Shown here: positions 40,145-52,075 of the stretch, in pieces
Numbering within the stretch: position 1 is the stretch's first letter
Layout of the letters: every line of letters starts with the position of its first letter
NCBI GenBank assembly: GCA_946122785.1
Contig: CAMGYJ010000009.1
Coordinates: 4,246,937-4,310,936, forward strand
DNA length: 64,000 bases
Direction: 5' to 3'
From: Linum tenue
Lineage: Eukaryota; Streptophyta; Magnoliopsida; Malpighiales; Linaceae
Position numbers and translations under genes: made by a program
Notes under the pieces: model-generated
Databases searched by the model: none
What the model was told of the DNA's origin: nothing
What the model saw: the letters and a program-made list of their open reading frames with translations, nothing else

Positions 40145-41410
40145 CTGTGAATACAATGGTAAATCGGTGATTAGGAGAGGAAAAGGATGGAATATTTTGC
40201 TATCTAGGTGCAACTTCTTTCAACCAACTTAGCAAAATGAGCAAATAGTCCAACAATCGACACAACTTAAAATGATGCTATGAAACAATCATTCGGAGCG
40301 AAAAAATAGCAGCCCTAGGCTCAAGCTCTTAACGACTTTACTTTTGGACAACCCTAATTAGGACAGGAGCCACAAGATGGCAACACTCAAAACCTAACAC
40401 AGCAAATCATGAACTGCACAGTAATCCTTCCCAGCATGAAAACAACACTACCTCTACATAGTAATTTAATGAGAATGCAGCCAGCCTAACTGGACCTTGT
40501 AGAGCAATTGCTACATATCTTGGTTTTCAGCTCAATCGAGGAAAACGCACAACAAAACAAGTTTCTCCCGTTTGGCATTTGTATGAACTTTTAACTCCAA
40601 CACGACAAAGATTCCTACCGTCGGCAAGTATCACCTGATCCCCCCACACCAAACTATTAGCATCTTCGCTACAAACAGGATGCACTACCATCAGCATTTC
40701 CTTTTGTTTCTGGAACATGCCAACGTCTCGTTTCCATGAACAAACACGAAATCGATAAGCCAGCCAGAAAAAGAAGCCATGTTGGCTACTGGAAAATCAA
40801 CCATGATTCCCCGCAACAGAAACAAATATCACCTATCCAAACAAACCCAGATACTAGGCTTATGCCACTGGTACCAACGACCAAAGCCATTGTTCGCATG
40901 GCACAACTAACAGCTTGAGTTGGAATCCCATGTAGCCAAGTAACCTAAGAAAATGGTTTGTTACTGCTAATCAAACCCCCTTTTATCTAGTGAGGCAAAA
41001 TCCTAACGGTAGCCATCAACTGAACTAGTTCCCCAAAGGCAGAACATTTTAACAAAGAATCTAAGCAGAACAACTCTACCTACAGCTGTTAAAGCCTTGA
41101 TTCTGCAATACCAAACTCTGACCATTCTCCAGTCTACAAGAACTACTCAATTGAAGCAACCCGGCTAAAATGGAGGATATTCGACCTAAAACTTCAAGCA
41201 TATATTACAAAAACTGAAACTCGAATGACTCTAAACATCATCTTCTTTCATTTCACAAAATGAAAACAATCCAGTGATCACAAGTCCTCATGTCAATATT
41301 GGCTCGAGAATTAACGAGATCTCAATTAGGACAATCAAAAGCCACAAAAAAAAATTAGCGCGAAGGTTTCAGTTTCATTACCCGTCAACAGATTCGCTCG
41401 AAGTCGCTAC
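40145..41410 (-). other. Probable 5' leader intron of DPM2
   Basis: No coding sequence is recognised in this 1.27-kb stretch. It is bounded on the minus strand by a plausible donor (gtagcgac) and acceptor (tattcacag), consistent with a leader intron. Inferred, not proven. Confidence 0.5.
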
Positions 41411-41540
41411 CTCAAAGTGCGATTCAGACGACCTTCAAGGTTTTGCCGAGCGATCGAATCGCAACAGAGCCGCTTCCGACGGCTTAGACTGTTTGTGCGA
41501 TCTGAAGAGAAAGAACAAGAACTAAGAAGAAGGCTTGTAA

Positions 41541-41698
41541 TGTCAAATCTTTAGTACCTCTACCATTTCAATTCAATGAGTAAGTCCTTGATTTATAAAC
41601 ATTTGACAAACAAGTCCCTTCGTTCGAAAAAAAGGCGCAAACTTTGACGTAATAAACATGAAGCAGGAGGAGAAGATGAAACAAACTGCCATTTCTCT
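41541..41698. promoter_or_regulatory. Short head-to-head promoter region between DPM2 and the PPR gene
   Basis: The predicted DPM2 leader and the start codon of the PPR gene point away from each other with only about 160-300 bp between, so both must be driven from here. No clear TATA box is visible on either strand. Confidence 0.45.
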
Positions 41699-43855
41699 AT
41701 GAGAAGTGCCGTCAAGTCTCTGCTCGTTCCAAACCCAGCTGCGAATTTCGAAGCTTACGTATCCAAATGCTTGTCGCTCTTCAAAACCACCACCATCGCC
41801 CGAGGAACCGTCCTCCATGGCCATTTGATCAAAACCGGTACTTCCTCCGAGAGGTACATCTCCGTGAAGCTCCTGATAATGTATCTAACTGGCCGGAAAC
41901 CCGTAGAAGCTCATCAGGTTGCGAAGGAATTCGATCGGTTTGATCTCGTCGTGCACAACTGTTTCATAAATGCCAACATCCAGTCGGGGGAACTTGACAA
42001 AGCTCGCAAGGTGTTCGACGAAATGCCCGAGAGAAACGAGGTGTCGTGGACTTCGTTGCTTTCGGGGTTCATGAAGTCGGGGAGAGTTGACGAGTCATTG
42101 TGGTATTTTAGGAGGAACCCGTTTCAGAATGTGGTTTCTTGGACGGCTGTGATTAGCGGGTTCGTCCAAAATGGTTTGATGTTAGAGGCTTTGAGCATGT
42201 TCTTGGAGCTCTGTGAATCAGAGATCAGGCCGAATGAAGTCACGTTCACGTCCGTTCTCAAGGCGTGCTCAGAAACTGGTGAGTTCATGTTAGGAATGAG
42301 TTTGTTGGGTTTGATTATCAAGACTGGAAATGAACATAAGTTGTCAGTTTCCAATTCTTTGATCACATTGTTCTTGAGAATGGGCGAAACAGATTCTAGC
42401 AGGAGAGTGTTTGATAGCATGGCCAAAAGAGATGTAGTTTCTTGGACAGCCATATTAGATATGTACGTTGAGAATGGGGATTTGGTCGAAGCGAGAAGAA
42501 TCTTTGACGAGATGCCTCAGAGAAATGAAGTTTCATGGAGCGCAATGATTTCTAGGTATAGCCAGAGTGGCCATCCCGAAGAAGCATTGAGCCTCTTCCA
42601 CAAAATGGTACGAGAGGGAAAACTCATTAATGTATCATGTCTCTCTAGTGTTATAAATGCATTGACCACTGTCAAGGCTCTGCAATCCGGGATGAACATC
42701 CATGGACATACGGTGAAAATCGGGATGGAGAGAGATGTGTACATCTCCAGCTCTCTTATTGATCTCTACTGTAAATGTGGGCAGACTAACGAGGGACGCC
42801 TGTTATTCGATTCCGTTGCAGAGAAGAATGTTGTCACCTGGAACTCCATGATTGGCGGGTATGGGTTCAATGGACAAATGGAAGAAGCCAACTCGTTGTT
42901 TGAAGCAATGCCTTCACCTAACAGCGTCTCGTGGAGTGCTCTGATCACCGGTTACTTGGATAACAAGCAATTTGACAAGGTGTTTGACCTATTCAATCAG
43001 ATGCTTTTGTTTGGAGAACGGCCAAATAAATCCACATTCTCTTCTCTGCTATGTGCTTGTGCAACCACAGCTTCTTTGGAAAAAGGGAAGAACATCCATG
43101 GCAAAGCAATCAAGCTTGGGATTCAGTCGGATGTGTTTGTAGGCACTGCTCTCACAGACATGTACGCGAAATCGGGCGATGTGGAGGGTGCCTGTAGGGT
43201 GTTCAACAGAATGCCGCAGAGAAATGAGTTCACTTGGACTGTGATGATCCAGGGGCTTGCCGAGAGTGGATTCGCGATGGAAGCCCTCAAGCTGTTTGAC
43301 GAGATGGACAGTAGAACTCCACCTAACGACCTCATGCTCTCCTCGGTCTTCTTCGCCTGCTCTCACTCTGGCTTAGTCAACAGAGGACTCCAGTACTTCA
43401 GAACCTTTGAGACAAAAATGAACGGTTCGCACTACACATGTCTAGTCGACATGCTATCAAGAGCAGGGAGACTGGAAGAAGCTGAGGATCTCATCGAATC
43501 AATGCCAGTTGAACCGGAGCCCAATGCATTGGCAGCTCTACTGAGCGGCTGTCAAAGGCATAAGAACGAGGAGCTGGCAGAGAGAACGGCAAAGAAGTTA
43601 TGGCGAGCAGCAGAGAGAGACTCTGGAGGGTATGTAATTTTGTCGAACTTGTATGCTTCAGCTGGGAGGTGGAAGGATGTTTTGGAAGTTAGGAAGCTGA
43701 TGAAGGAGAAGGGATTGAAGAAGAATGGAGGTTGCAGTTGGATTGAGCTGAAGAATCAAGTTCATTCATTTCACTCTGGAGATGGAGCTCATTCTCAGTC
43801 CATCAAAATTTATGGTGTTTTGAAACTATTAATGTATGAAATGGTTCCTGTGTAA
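41699..43855 (+). CDS. Pentatricopeptide repeat protein, PLS class with E-type end
   Basis: RNA-binding protein of 718 residues, encoded without introns as is usual in this family; PLS-class members act in RNA editing or processing in mitochondria or plastids. Repeats of about 31-36 residues run through most of the protein, with recurring cores such as ARKVFDEMPERNEVSWTSLL, ARRIFDEMPQRNEVSWSAMI and NVVTWNSMIGGYGFNGQMEE. The end carries an E-type motif (EPNALAALLSGCQRH, YVILSNLYASAGRW, GLKKNGGCSWIELKNQVHSF) and stops without a DYW deaminase domain, so editing activity, if any, would need a partner. The first 40 residues are Ser/Lys/Arg-containing and could be an organelle targeting peptide. 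I cannot name the orthologue. Confidence 0.95.
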   Translation: MRSAVKSLLVPNPAANFEAYVSKCLSLFKTTTIARGTVLHGHLIKTGTSSERYISVKLLIMYLTGRKPVEAHQVAKEFDRFDLVVHNCFINANIQSGELDKARKVFDEMPERNEVSWTSLLSGFMKSGRVDESLWYFRRNPFQNVVSWTAVISGFVQNGLMLEALSMFLELCESEIRPNEVTFTSVLKACSETGEFMLGMSLLGLIIKTGNEHKLSVSNSLITLFLRMGETDSSRRVFDSMAKRDVVSWTAILDMYVENGDLVEARRIFDEMPQRNEVSWSAMISRYSQSGHPEEALSLFHKMVREGKLINVSCLSSVINALTTVKALQSGMNIHGHTVKIGMERDVYISSSLIDLYCKCGQTNEGRLLFDSVAEKNVVTWNSMIGGYGFNGQMEEANSLFEAMPSPNSVSWSALITGYLDNKQFDKVFDLFNQMLLFGERPNKSTFSSLLCACATTASLEKGKNIHGKAIKLGIQSDVFVGTALTDMYAKSGDVEGACRVFNRMPQRNEFTWTVMIQGLAESGFAMEALKLFDEMDSRTPPNDLMLSSVFFACSHSGLVNRGLQYFRTFETKMNGSHYTCLVDMLSRAGRLEEAEDLIESMPVEPEPNALAALLSGCQRHKNEELAERTAKKLWRAAERDSGGYVILSNLYASAGRWKDVLEVRKLMKEKGLKKNGGCSWIELKNQVHSFHSGDGAHSQSIKIYGVLKLLMYEMVPV

Positions 43856-44294
43856 GATTTCTTCATACACTTATTATTCATCAAGTGCAAAGGAAATGTT
43901 GCAGAGAAAAATATATTCTAACTATTGGAAGATGCAGTTGGATGGTTCATTGTAAACTCGAATCGTTGATATAGTAAAATTGTAAGGTATTAAGATCTAA
44001 ATTGAAATTTCAGCAACATTGTTACAGAGTGCTAAAGAACAGTCACAAAAGCTTTTGATGTTCAAACTATGGATGTGCTACATACCAGTGGATCTATAAA
44101 GATCAACACTTGGACACCAGTTTGTACAGTGAAAAAACAAAAACTGGATATTGCATAGTCTGATTTCGCTGCCCCAAGTACCAAAAGGCAACAAAAATCC
44201 ATTATTCTTCAAACTGATGAGAGATGGAACCTATTACCTAAGCCAGTCAAACCATCATCAGAAATCTTGCAATGATCACTTGCATTTCCATATT
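43856..44294. other. Convergent intergenic region, likely 3' UTRs
   Basis: Lies between the PPR stop codon and the stop codon of the converging minus-strand gene. No further feature. Confidence 0.5.
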
Positions 44295-45851
44295 TCAGTT
44301 CTGCAGTAGATACTGCATTACATCCTTCCTCAGCAATCCACCGAAACCACTTGTGCCGATCACAGGGCTTCGTCCGAACATCTCAGGACCTGTCCAGCTA
44401 TTGAGGTGCCTGTACTGTGTCGTAGTTCCAGCAGGTCTTGGCGGCCTGATCATCATTGCGATAGTAGGGAACGGCTTAGACCATGTGGCTCTATAGGAAG
44501 AGAAGAGATGCCTGTTGGATGATTCGCCATTTCTGGATGACTGGACGCTGCCCGATGAATTCTTTAGGTTATTGGCGCTGCTGCTTGACTGAGTTATCTT
44601 ACGTACATTTGATGACGTGACTTGATCGTGAGGGCGGATCCCAGCAGAAGGCTTCATCCTATCGAGCCATCGGAGAATCCAGTTGCCGACGTTCCTGCCT
44701 ACTTCCAAGTCTCTCTGTTGTATGTTCTGGTGGACTGAAAGAGCAGCACTGAAAACTGCACGTGTCCGCCTGTGAGAAACAAAGAATTGAAAGGAATGGT
44801 CAGATGGTGAATGCTCTGACTAGAACCATGCAATTATAGTAATATAACGACAATTGAAAGTATCCAGCCAAATGAACCAAGCATAAGTAAAAAGACAGAA
44901 CAAATGATGCCATAACAGAACCTCGCCCTCGTCATCAACCACAAGAAGTTCACAAAGATTTCCACAATGCAAGTATAGCTACAAGCATGTTACTATGAGC
45001 ACTACTTACCTGAATCAGTTCGGTTCATCAAATAACGAAATCCACTGCTCATTAGAATTGGATAAGATCATCTCATCTTGTCGCCCCCAATTCAATAATG
45101 CCAAAAATGTTGCAATTAGTTGCCAATAGTTAGGTCAAAGTCTTTGTTAATTAGACACAATGCATATACCTATTACAACATATAGTAAGCGATTACAGAG
45201 CAGAATTCATCTCATTGTGCCAGCAGAGATCTTACACTGCCAACCCTAAAGAACACAGAGCTTCAAACAAGGGAGAGTTCATATTTCTTCATTACAATGG
45301 TGTAAACACCTCAACCGCAAAGTGAAGAAGACTATGATAGTCGAAAGGCGCTACTTCTCTTTTCCGATTAACCATTGGTTTCTGGTCCCTTTGAATAATG
45401 TCCTGCAAACTCTTTTCGTCGCCAAGTTTCCGCAACTGCATTCCCTATTCTCTAGTTCTTCCCCCTTCTTCATCCAACCAATCGTTTGTCAAGCAAAAAG
45501 TTCTCTATCAGACCAATTCACAACCTAATCGATTTATCAACTTAGTCGCGATTCAAGCATCCATTACGACTTCTCAACGATTTATCACAAGATTGCGGAA
45601 AAGAATCGAACTAATTGATCGACCGTACATCGAAGAAACAACAGACTCAATCGATGCAATGCGAGAGACTGAATGCGCATAAAGTGAGTGAGAGAGATTA
45701 GAGAAGCCGCTCAGACGCACCTATGGAGAAACTCGCGGATCTTAGGATGCTTAGGGCTAACGGCCTTGCGTTGTAGCTTGAGAGCGAGCCTGTAGGTCCG
45801 TTTCAGCCCCAAGAAGTAAGCCGTCGCTAGCGTGATCTCCCACAGCACCAT
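44295..45851 (-). CDS. Conserved plant protein of unknown function
   Basis: Two exons (45851-45721 and 44769-44295) join to 606 nt, or 201 residues. The N-terminus MVLWEITLATAYFLGLKRTY has a hydrophobic stretch that may be a signal anchor. A basic region follows (LALKLQRKAVSPKHPKIREF, then LHRRTRAVFSAALSVHQNIQ) and then GRNVGNWILRWLDRMKPSAG. The middle is serine/asparagine-rich, and the C-terminus has PTIAMMIRPPRPAGTTTQY and a short conserved-looking tail. The pattern of short conserved blocks separated by low-complexity sequence, with consensus splice sites and an ATG at a GC-rich exon, supports a real gene. I do not recognise a domain with known function; a membrane-associated role is only a guess. 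Confidence 0.8.
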
Positions 45852-46199
45852 TTTCCCTTCCTTCGTTTTGCTCTCCTCTTTCTTCTCCTTTTTCCCGAGC
45901 GCTTTCCGACTCGCCAAACGGTCTCCCCGTGAAACGAACGAAGCTCGAACGAGGCAGGAAAAGGGAATGAATATGTGGGAAGAGTGACTGCGCGGTGGTG
46001 GAAGAGGCGATTCGTTTCGTTTGCCGCAAGTTCTGTGTATTTCTTTCTTCCACTCTCTCGATGCGAGAAATGTCGAAAGTGGTGACGTTGCGGCGAATTT
46101 GTTTCCTCTCTCTCTCCCACGGATTTGCTGAGGTGGGCCGGTTCGGCCCAGAATACACTCAAATCGAACTGAACCGGATTCAATTTTGGATATAAAATA

Positions 46200-47605
46200 T
46201 ACAATTGAGTTGGGTGATACAAATAAATGAATTCGAAAGTATCGGCATCTCCTTTTCATAATACAAATAAATGAATATTTAATTATTTAATAAAGATAAT
46301 TAAAATTAATAATATTCAAATAATTCACAATCATTGTTTTCATAAACAATTGATCGTGAGTCATGACGCGTTTTCATACTCTCCATTGTATCCAACTCAA
46401 CAATCATTAGCAAATTGGTCGCAATTCGACTTTGAAACTTGTTCTTAATTTTCATCTAAAAGCAGGGGCACCTATTACTCACTCATGGGTATTTTTACTC
46501 AAATCCAAGTAAATTCTATAATTATTTGTAAGACATAGGTAAAGTATACACGAGTTTGAGGTTTTGTAGATGACTAAATGAGTTCGGATAGGATATGAAT
46601 ATTGCTTTCATACTCCAAATAAATAAGTAAAAGGAGATTTACTTATGGATTCGATAAGTCAGTTCATTTATTTGATGATAATCAACTCGCAATTTGATTT
46701 AAATTAATTCCAATTATATGTTCGGTGTGGGCCGAAAGCATGGTCGAACCGGTAACTCTTAACTCTTGTCAAATGGCAGATCGACAAGGATTAGTTAGGT
46801 TAATCACTAGATCTAGTGATTGTTATAGATAGTGCGCAAATTTGGTAGTGGAACTCCATGAAACCATCAATAAAAAACTTGTAGTAGTGGAATGATAAGG
46901 AAGAAAAGGACAGCAATTCTTCAGTATCTTTTCTTTGTATTTTCTGTTCTCACACTTTTGTTTCGCACTATCCTGAATCCTAATGGCAGGGAAGAAGTAG
47001 TGTGCGCTCTTATCATTATATAAATAAATGGGTTTCTGTCATGTTTAATGATCTGATTCAGGCAGCGGGGGTTAGGTCAATTTACAATTAATTATAAGGG
47101 ATTGATGGCTATATAAATAATAAAATAGCTCAACATTAAGAATAAGATTATTGCAATTAGGTCTTGGGTAGTTGGAATTTTGAGATTGGACACTCCTAGG
47201 TAACTAGTTGGATTCATTTGGAAAGGTGGTTTTAGCAATGTGGTTATGTTTTCCGACAAAGAATTTTTTATGGGTAAAAAGGTTATGTAATAATTAAGTT
47301 TGATATTACAAAACTAAGCAATCGAGTCAAGCTAGCTCGCGTGCTTCACAAACTGAACAAGACTTAGTTCATGCTCGACTCATTAATAAATAAGTTGAAT
47401 TTCAAACAAAATTTTTCCGACTCAAAGCGAGCAGCTCGACTCATTACCGTCCTAATTTTAAACAAAACATAGATTTTCACTTTCAGACATATTGATAGGC
47501 TGCTTGCATTGGTTTAGTTGGGTGGGCGTATTATTATTGTCTCGGACTCAAGAATGACACAGCTGACTGGGTGTTGCTGGCATATAGTTTTGGCCTTTTT
47601 CAGCC
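46200..47605. other. AT-rich intergenic DNA, no gene recognised
   Basis: Around 46465-46490 the words aggggcacctattactcac and tcatgggtatttt resemble a hAT end, without a partner. No other feature could be supported. Confidence 0.45.
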
Positions 47606-47608
47606 TAA

Positions 47609-48068
47609 GGCTAACTCCAATGCTGCCCCCATAAATGGGGGAGCCTTCACAAATGGAGGAGGAAGCTCTCCAATGCAACCTGCAAAAAAGGAATAAACTC
47701 CATTAATGGGGGTGGCCTCCATTTGGTTAATTTATTTTATTTCCTAAGATGATTTAAATTGAAGTGTTGTGTGTAAACCAAAATTAGGTCCATAATTTTT
47801 TCGCCAAAAAAATTTGGTGTCGAAATTTGAAAAAATTCTATCGGAAAATTTGTATCTTAAAATAATGACGAACTATACAAAAATTAAGATTAACGAATTA
47901 TATTAAGGTTTCGATAAGTGCATTTTTAAGTAAATGTAAACATGGATAAAATGGAGATCCCCAAATTTGAGGTTAGTAGCATTGGAGCCAATTTGTGAAA
48001 AATGGGGGCAATCCCCCAAATTTGGGGATGAAGGTCCCCAAATTTGGGGTCTTGCATTGGAGTTGGTC
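47609..48068. mobile_element. Harbinger-type MITE
   Basis: The left end ggctaactccaatgc and the right end (reversed: gaccaactccaatgc) form a 15-bp inverted repeat with two mismatches. It is flanked by the 3-bp duplication taa (47606-47608 and 48069-48071), the target size of PIF/Harbinger elements. Near the ends are repeated blocks of ccccaaatttggggat-like palindromes. No transposase in 460 bp. Confidence 0.8.
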
Positions 48069-48071
48069 TAA

Positions 48072-49060
48072 AAGTGATGGACTTCGGACATTGATCACTA
48101 TTCACTACCTTGCAATTTGCTTCCCTTCTTTTTCCCCCCGGTAATTTTCCCTTCTTTTTCTTATCAAAGCAAAGTTTTTTGATGAGTGATCGCCTTGCAT
48201 TTTTGTAGTTATCTAAAATGAATAATAGTAACGTAAGTTCGATCCGAAAAATTTCAATCGAAAGCAAAATTGGTATGTAATATTTAGCGCTAGCGGTATG
48301 AAACAGTTGAACCATGAATGAACCATGTTTCAGCATAAAATACCCTATCACATACTTTTTCGATACAACCTCCGATACGATTTTTCAATCATTCTTTAAA
48401 AGGACAAAATATATTTAAACTAGAAACTATCAATCAAATTTGTACTGAAATTATTATAAAAAGAATAAAATAAAAACTAAATTCTACTGATTGAGGAAGA
48501 AAGAAAAGACGTCGATCCTACTTCCTCTTCTCTTTGTACTCTCACAACAAACACTTCCATCTTCTCAACTTCTTTATGGCTGTGATAATAATTCATCATT
48601 AAAACAATTTATCCATGCTCTGCAAGAAAAGTTATACCGTTATCTGTCAGAAAATAGTAATTGATTACATCCTGATCTGCTTAACGAAAACTGAAAATTA
48701 ATAAAAAAAAGTCTCTAAGTCTCTCGGACGAACTTAAGCACTTGATTAAGGAGATACCCTTAACCACCTAATCTCCTCTCCTCAACTAAGATCGAAAATG
48801 AAACATTTGTTACCCACGAAGAAAGTTTTAAGAATTTCTATCAAAGAGCCAGAACACAAATGAACAAGGAACATGCTTATTTGTTAGATAATCATAAATA
48901 ATACATCCAGCATGCTAGATGTTAATTAGAAAGTGATAGATAATTAGAAGGAATTAATCCCATTTGATTAGAGAGAGCTAGCAGAGCAAAACGGAAGTCG
49001 AAAAACTAAAAAAGTAATAATAACCACCCGCATAGTCCCCGGCTCCGCGCAACGCCTCTC
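48072..49060. other. Intergenic DNA upstream of the membrane-protein gene
   Basis: No supported feature. The open frame on the minus strand around 47926-48351 overlaps the MITE and is not a gene. The last part is the presumed promoter of the gene starting at 49118. Confidence 0.5.
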
Positions 49061-49090
49061 TCCTTCTCTCTCTCTCTCTCTCTCTCTCTC
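49061..49090 (+). repeat. (CT)n microsatellite in the 5' leader
   Basis: A long ct run ends 28 bp before the start codon at 49118. CT-rich leaders are common in plant genes and may affect expression level. Confidence 0.9.
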
Positions 49091-49117
49091 ACTTGTTTTC
49101 TCGTCCCTAAGCAAGCA

Positions 49118-49804
49118 ATGCAGCGGCAGTCGCTAGGCTCTCCGGTCTCCAAGCTCCACTTCCATGGCGGATCCGACGACGCCGAGGTTTGCGACAATTC
49201 CGCCACCTCCTCGCTCTCTCCTCCTCCTCCATCACTCCTGCTCGATTCCGACGACCGCCGCCTCAAAACAGCCAAATTACCTTCTCGCCGCCTCTCCACT
49301 TCCGCTTCCTCATCCTCCTCGCCGACTCCCACTCCGGAGAAGCTCATCCACCTGATTCCGATCATCCTCCTCTCCTGCTTCCTCATCCTCTACCTCGCCT
49401 CCAACAATCCCTCCCAATCAAGTAACAACAAAACGAATCCTACTTTCTCTCTCTCTCTCTCTCTCTATCTGTTTTCATTCTCATCCTCTTCCCCTAATTT
49501 CCGTGTCTGTTTCTGCAGATTCGCCGGAATTTATCCGTTTGAAGCACACAGGTACTTCCCCCATCCCCCTGCCATTTTTAAATTCCCATTCCTGCCGTCT
49601 CTTTTCTAGGGATTCTAAAAACAGAGACGTTTTCTCCCTGCAGCTTCGATCGAGATTGATTCCGCCGTCGCCGACAGCAAGCTGGGCGAGCTCAGAGCCA
49701 GGGAAGTGATGCCGATTCGGAGCTTCAGGAACTTGCATGAGACGGCAGCCAGAGACGCGCGCAGAATGTCCAGCTCCCAACACCGGAAATTCGCCGGGCT
49801 CTAA
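49118..49804 (+). CDS. Small single-pass membrane protein, plant-conserved, function unknown
   Basis: Three exons (49118-49421, 49519-49551, 49644-49804) join to 498 nt, or 165 residues. The start MQRQSLGSPVSKLHFHGG is followed by a Ser/Pro-rich segment. A hydrophobic helix LIHLIPIILLSCFLILYLAS lies at about 76-95, and a polar C-terminal part contains IEIDSAVADSKLG, REVMPIRSFRNLHE and RDARRMSSSQHRKFAGL. This resembles a group of plant proteins annotated only as uncharacterised membrane proteins: a short conserved N-terminal block, one membrane helix and a conserved basic tail. The middle exon is only 33 nt. A second ct-rich run lies in intron 1. The splice sites are consensus and the joined frame is intact; no known domain was recognised. 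Confidence 0.85.
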
Positions 49805-50648
49805 AACGGAACCCCCATCCGTCCGCCGCCACGATAAGTTAAACAAAACCCGTAATTTTCGTCCGGCCACCGACAGCTAAATCCAGCTCCATCCTGCGCT
49901 GTAAATCCGCAATTTTAATTTGAATTAGTTTTTTTTTTTGACAAAGATTAATTTGAATTAGTTGATGTGGATTAAAAATTTTCGTTTGATGTGAGCTTTT
50001 TTTTTTGGCTTGTGCGTGACTCGTTTGGTTGTGATTGGCTGGATAAAAGAGTAGCGATGGATTTGAGTAATTAGTGTGATAAATTAGAGAAAGACACCGC
50101 GATTAAGGATATGATTTAATTAGAACAGAGGAAGGGAATATGATTATGAAAATTATGATCATTGATCGTGCGGTCCAGCTGGAGAATTTATTGGGGGAAT
50201 GGATAACAAACGCTGACTTGCTCTGTAAATCCTCGATGTGAGGGCTCGACTCTCGAGTGAAGACGACCGTTGGGATCTAGCTGTCAGGGAGTGAGTAGCG
50301 AAGGCTTTTATTAAATGGGCCGGCCCACAAACAGCGTTTATTCAATGGGCCGAAGGTTGATTAATCTCTTGCGCCGACAAAATCGTAATCGTCTGATTAC
50401 GAAACGAACAGGATCGTGAAGGTCGATTTTAGTATATTTTACTACCCAATTGACGAAAGAAATGCCCCTCGACGTTCTTGTGCAGGAATCACAAAGGGAG
50501 AAAAGGAATGACTATTTATTTCGTTATATTATCTTGTGATTGTGAATCCAAAATAACACACGTCGAGATTGTAATGCAAATGCCAAGTTAGTCCAACAAA
50601 AGGGGGGGAGACAATTTTTGCAGTTTTTACATAAAAGCACTTGAAAAA
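49805..50648. other. Intergenic DNA between convergent genes, likely 3' UTRs
   Basis: No further gene; the H-protein 3' UTR presumably occupies the right edge. Confidence 0.5.
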
Positions 50649-52075
50649 TCAATGAGCAGCATCTTCTTCCTCGCAGAATTTTGTGTAGTCCTTTGGGCCC
50701 ATCAAGCTTTCCAGCTCCGATGGGTTGCTGGGCTTCACCTTTATCATCCACCCGTCTTCATATGGGCTCGTATTAACCTAGTTTGTATTTTTAAGCAGCA
50801 AACAGAAATTGGTCAATTGATTAATCATGTAAACGTCAGTGATTAGAGAAAAGGGTGTTAATTAGTATTAAATTAAATTATTAATACATTGTTTACATAC
50901 CAGGCCTGGGGCTTCACCGAGCTTGTCGTTGACTTCCACGACCTCGCCGGAGACGGGGGAGTTCACGTCGCTGGTTGCCTTCACACTCTCAATGTTAGCA
51001 AAGCTGCCGCCTTGGCTCACGGCAGCGCCTACCTCCGGCAACTCCACGAACACCACTTCCCCCAAGTGATCCTACCAGTAGTTTACATCACCATTTCTTG
51101 CTCATTAATTATTAGTGTATAAAGCAGCAATTAAACTCGGCGCAAGTTGGATAATGCATCATGTATAAGATTCAACCTAACATTCTCTCAACAACTCGAG
51201 TTATTGGGACTAACTGGTTTATGACATGGTATTAGAGCCTGATTTAGTCAAGTCGTCGTGTGTTTGAATCACCACGACCCCCAATATTAACAGTTGATTA
51301 AAACACAAGGTATGGTGATCGCTTGTACAAATTTCAAACTCATGGGTTGACTTTCGTTATCAGTTGACATTTCTTCTGGTTAACAATGCCTCTAATAAGA
51401 AATAACATCGGCTTCCGGTTTAGGGTAACCTAATTGACAAATGGTTGACGGAGACACCCCTCAAACGAAAGCTACTCATATTAGTTTGAAGGTTGTACAA
51501 TTATCATACATTATGTGTTTAATAACGGGGTTATCGAGATTCAAACAGTAAATGTCTCACTCACATGAACCTCAGATATCATGTCAAAACCAGCGAATCC
51601 TAATAATTCGATTAATTGGGAGAAACTAATAATAATTTATAATCTTGTACCACATGATAAGAAGCACTAATGCATTCGACCAACAAAAGACCCAAATCTC
51701 TAATGCTTTTTTGCTCACTCTATCCATATCCATACCAGTACGCGTACTAACAACATAATTCAGTAACCAGGATTCATTGAAGAGATACCTGAGCATGATC
51801 TGTGATGCCAACAAGAGCAACAGAACCTTCATGCTTCACCCACTCGTGCGACTTTGCATACTTTAAGCCGTCCAGAACTGCGAGCGCACAATGTTTTCAT
51901 CCTCCCATTACCACTAAAAAAATCGACAAGGCCTGTGATTATAGTAAGATTGTTTAGTTGATGTGAACTTACCAGAGGAGAAGCATCTGGATAGAGGCGC
52001 CAAGGCTGGAGCTTTGGAAGCAACAGAGAGGCCTAGAGCATTGGCAGTGGAAGATGCCCAAATCCTGAGTGCCAT
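50649..52075 (-). CDS. GDCSH: Glycine cleavage system H protein, mitochondrial
   Basis: Lipoyl carrier of the glycine decarboxylase complex, shuttling the aminomethyl group between the P, T and L proteins in photorespiration and one-carbon metabolism. Four exons (52075-51973, 51877-51789, 51071-50901, 50777-50649) join to 492 nt, or 163 residues, the normal precursor size. Residues 1 to about 34 ([20 protein letters not shown] and following) form an Arg/Ser-rich mitochondrial presequence. The mature part contains [20 protein letters not shown], then [15 protein letters not shown], and the lipoyl-lysine motif ESVKATSD with Lys95. The ending [17 protein letters not shown], then CEEEDAAH, is typical of the plant protein. 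It is head-to-head with the SAYSvFN gene, 449 bp apart. Confidence 0.97.
51220..51300 (+). repeat. Primer-binding-site-like relic inside an intron
   Basis: The word atggtattagagcctg resembles the tRNA-Met primer-binding site and flank (tggtatcagagc) of Ty1/copia retrotransposons, followed by gtcgtcgtgtgtttgaatc. It lies within the intron between exons 2 and 3 of the H-protein gene. No LTR edges were found, so only a relic is claimed. Confidence 0.4.

Noticed and set aside
45711..46259. Minus-strand frame extending upstream of MVLWEITL
   Set aside because: The conserved protein begins at 45851; the upstream part is low-complexity leader sequence without conservation signals.
49481..49870. Minus-strand 129-codon frame opposite the small membrane protein gene
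   Set aside because: Antisense shadow with no recognisable motifs; the plus-strand exons give an intact spliced frame.
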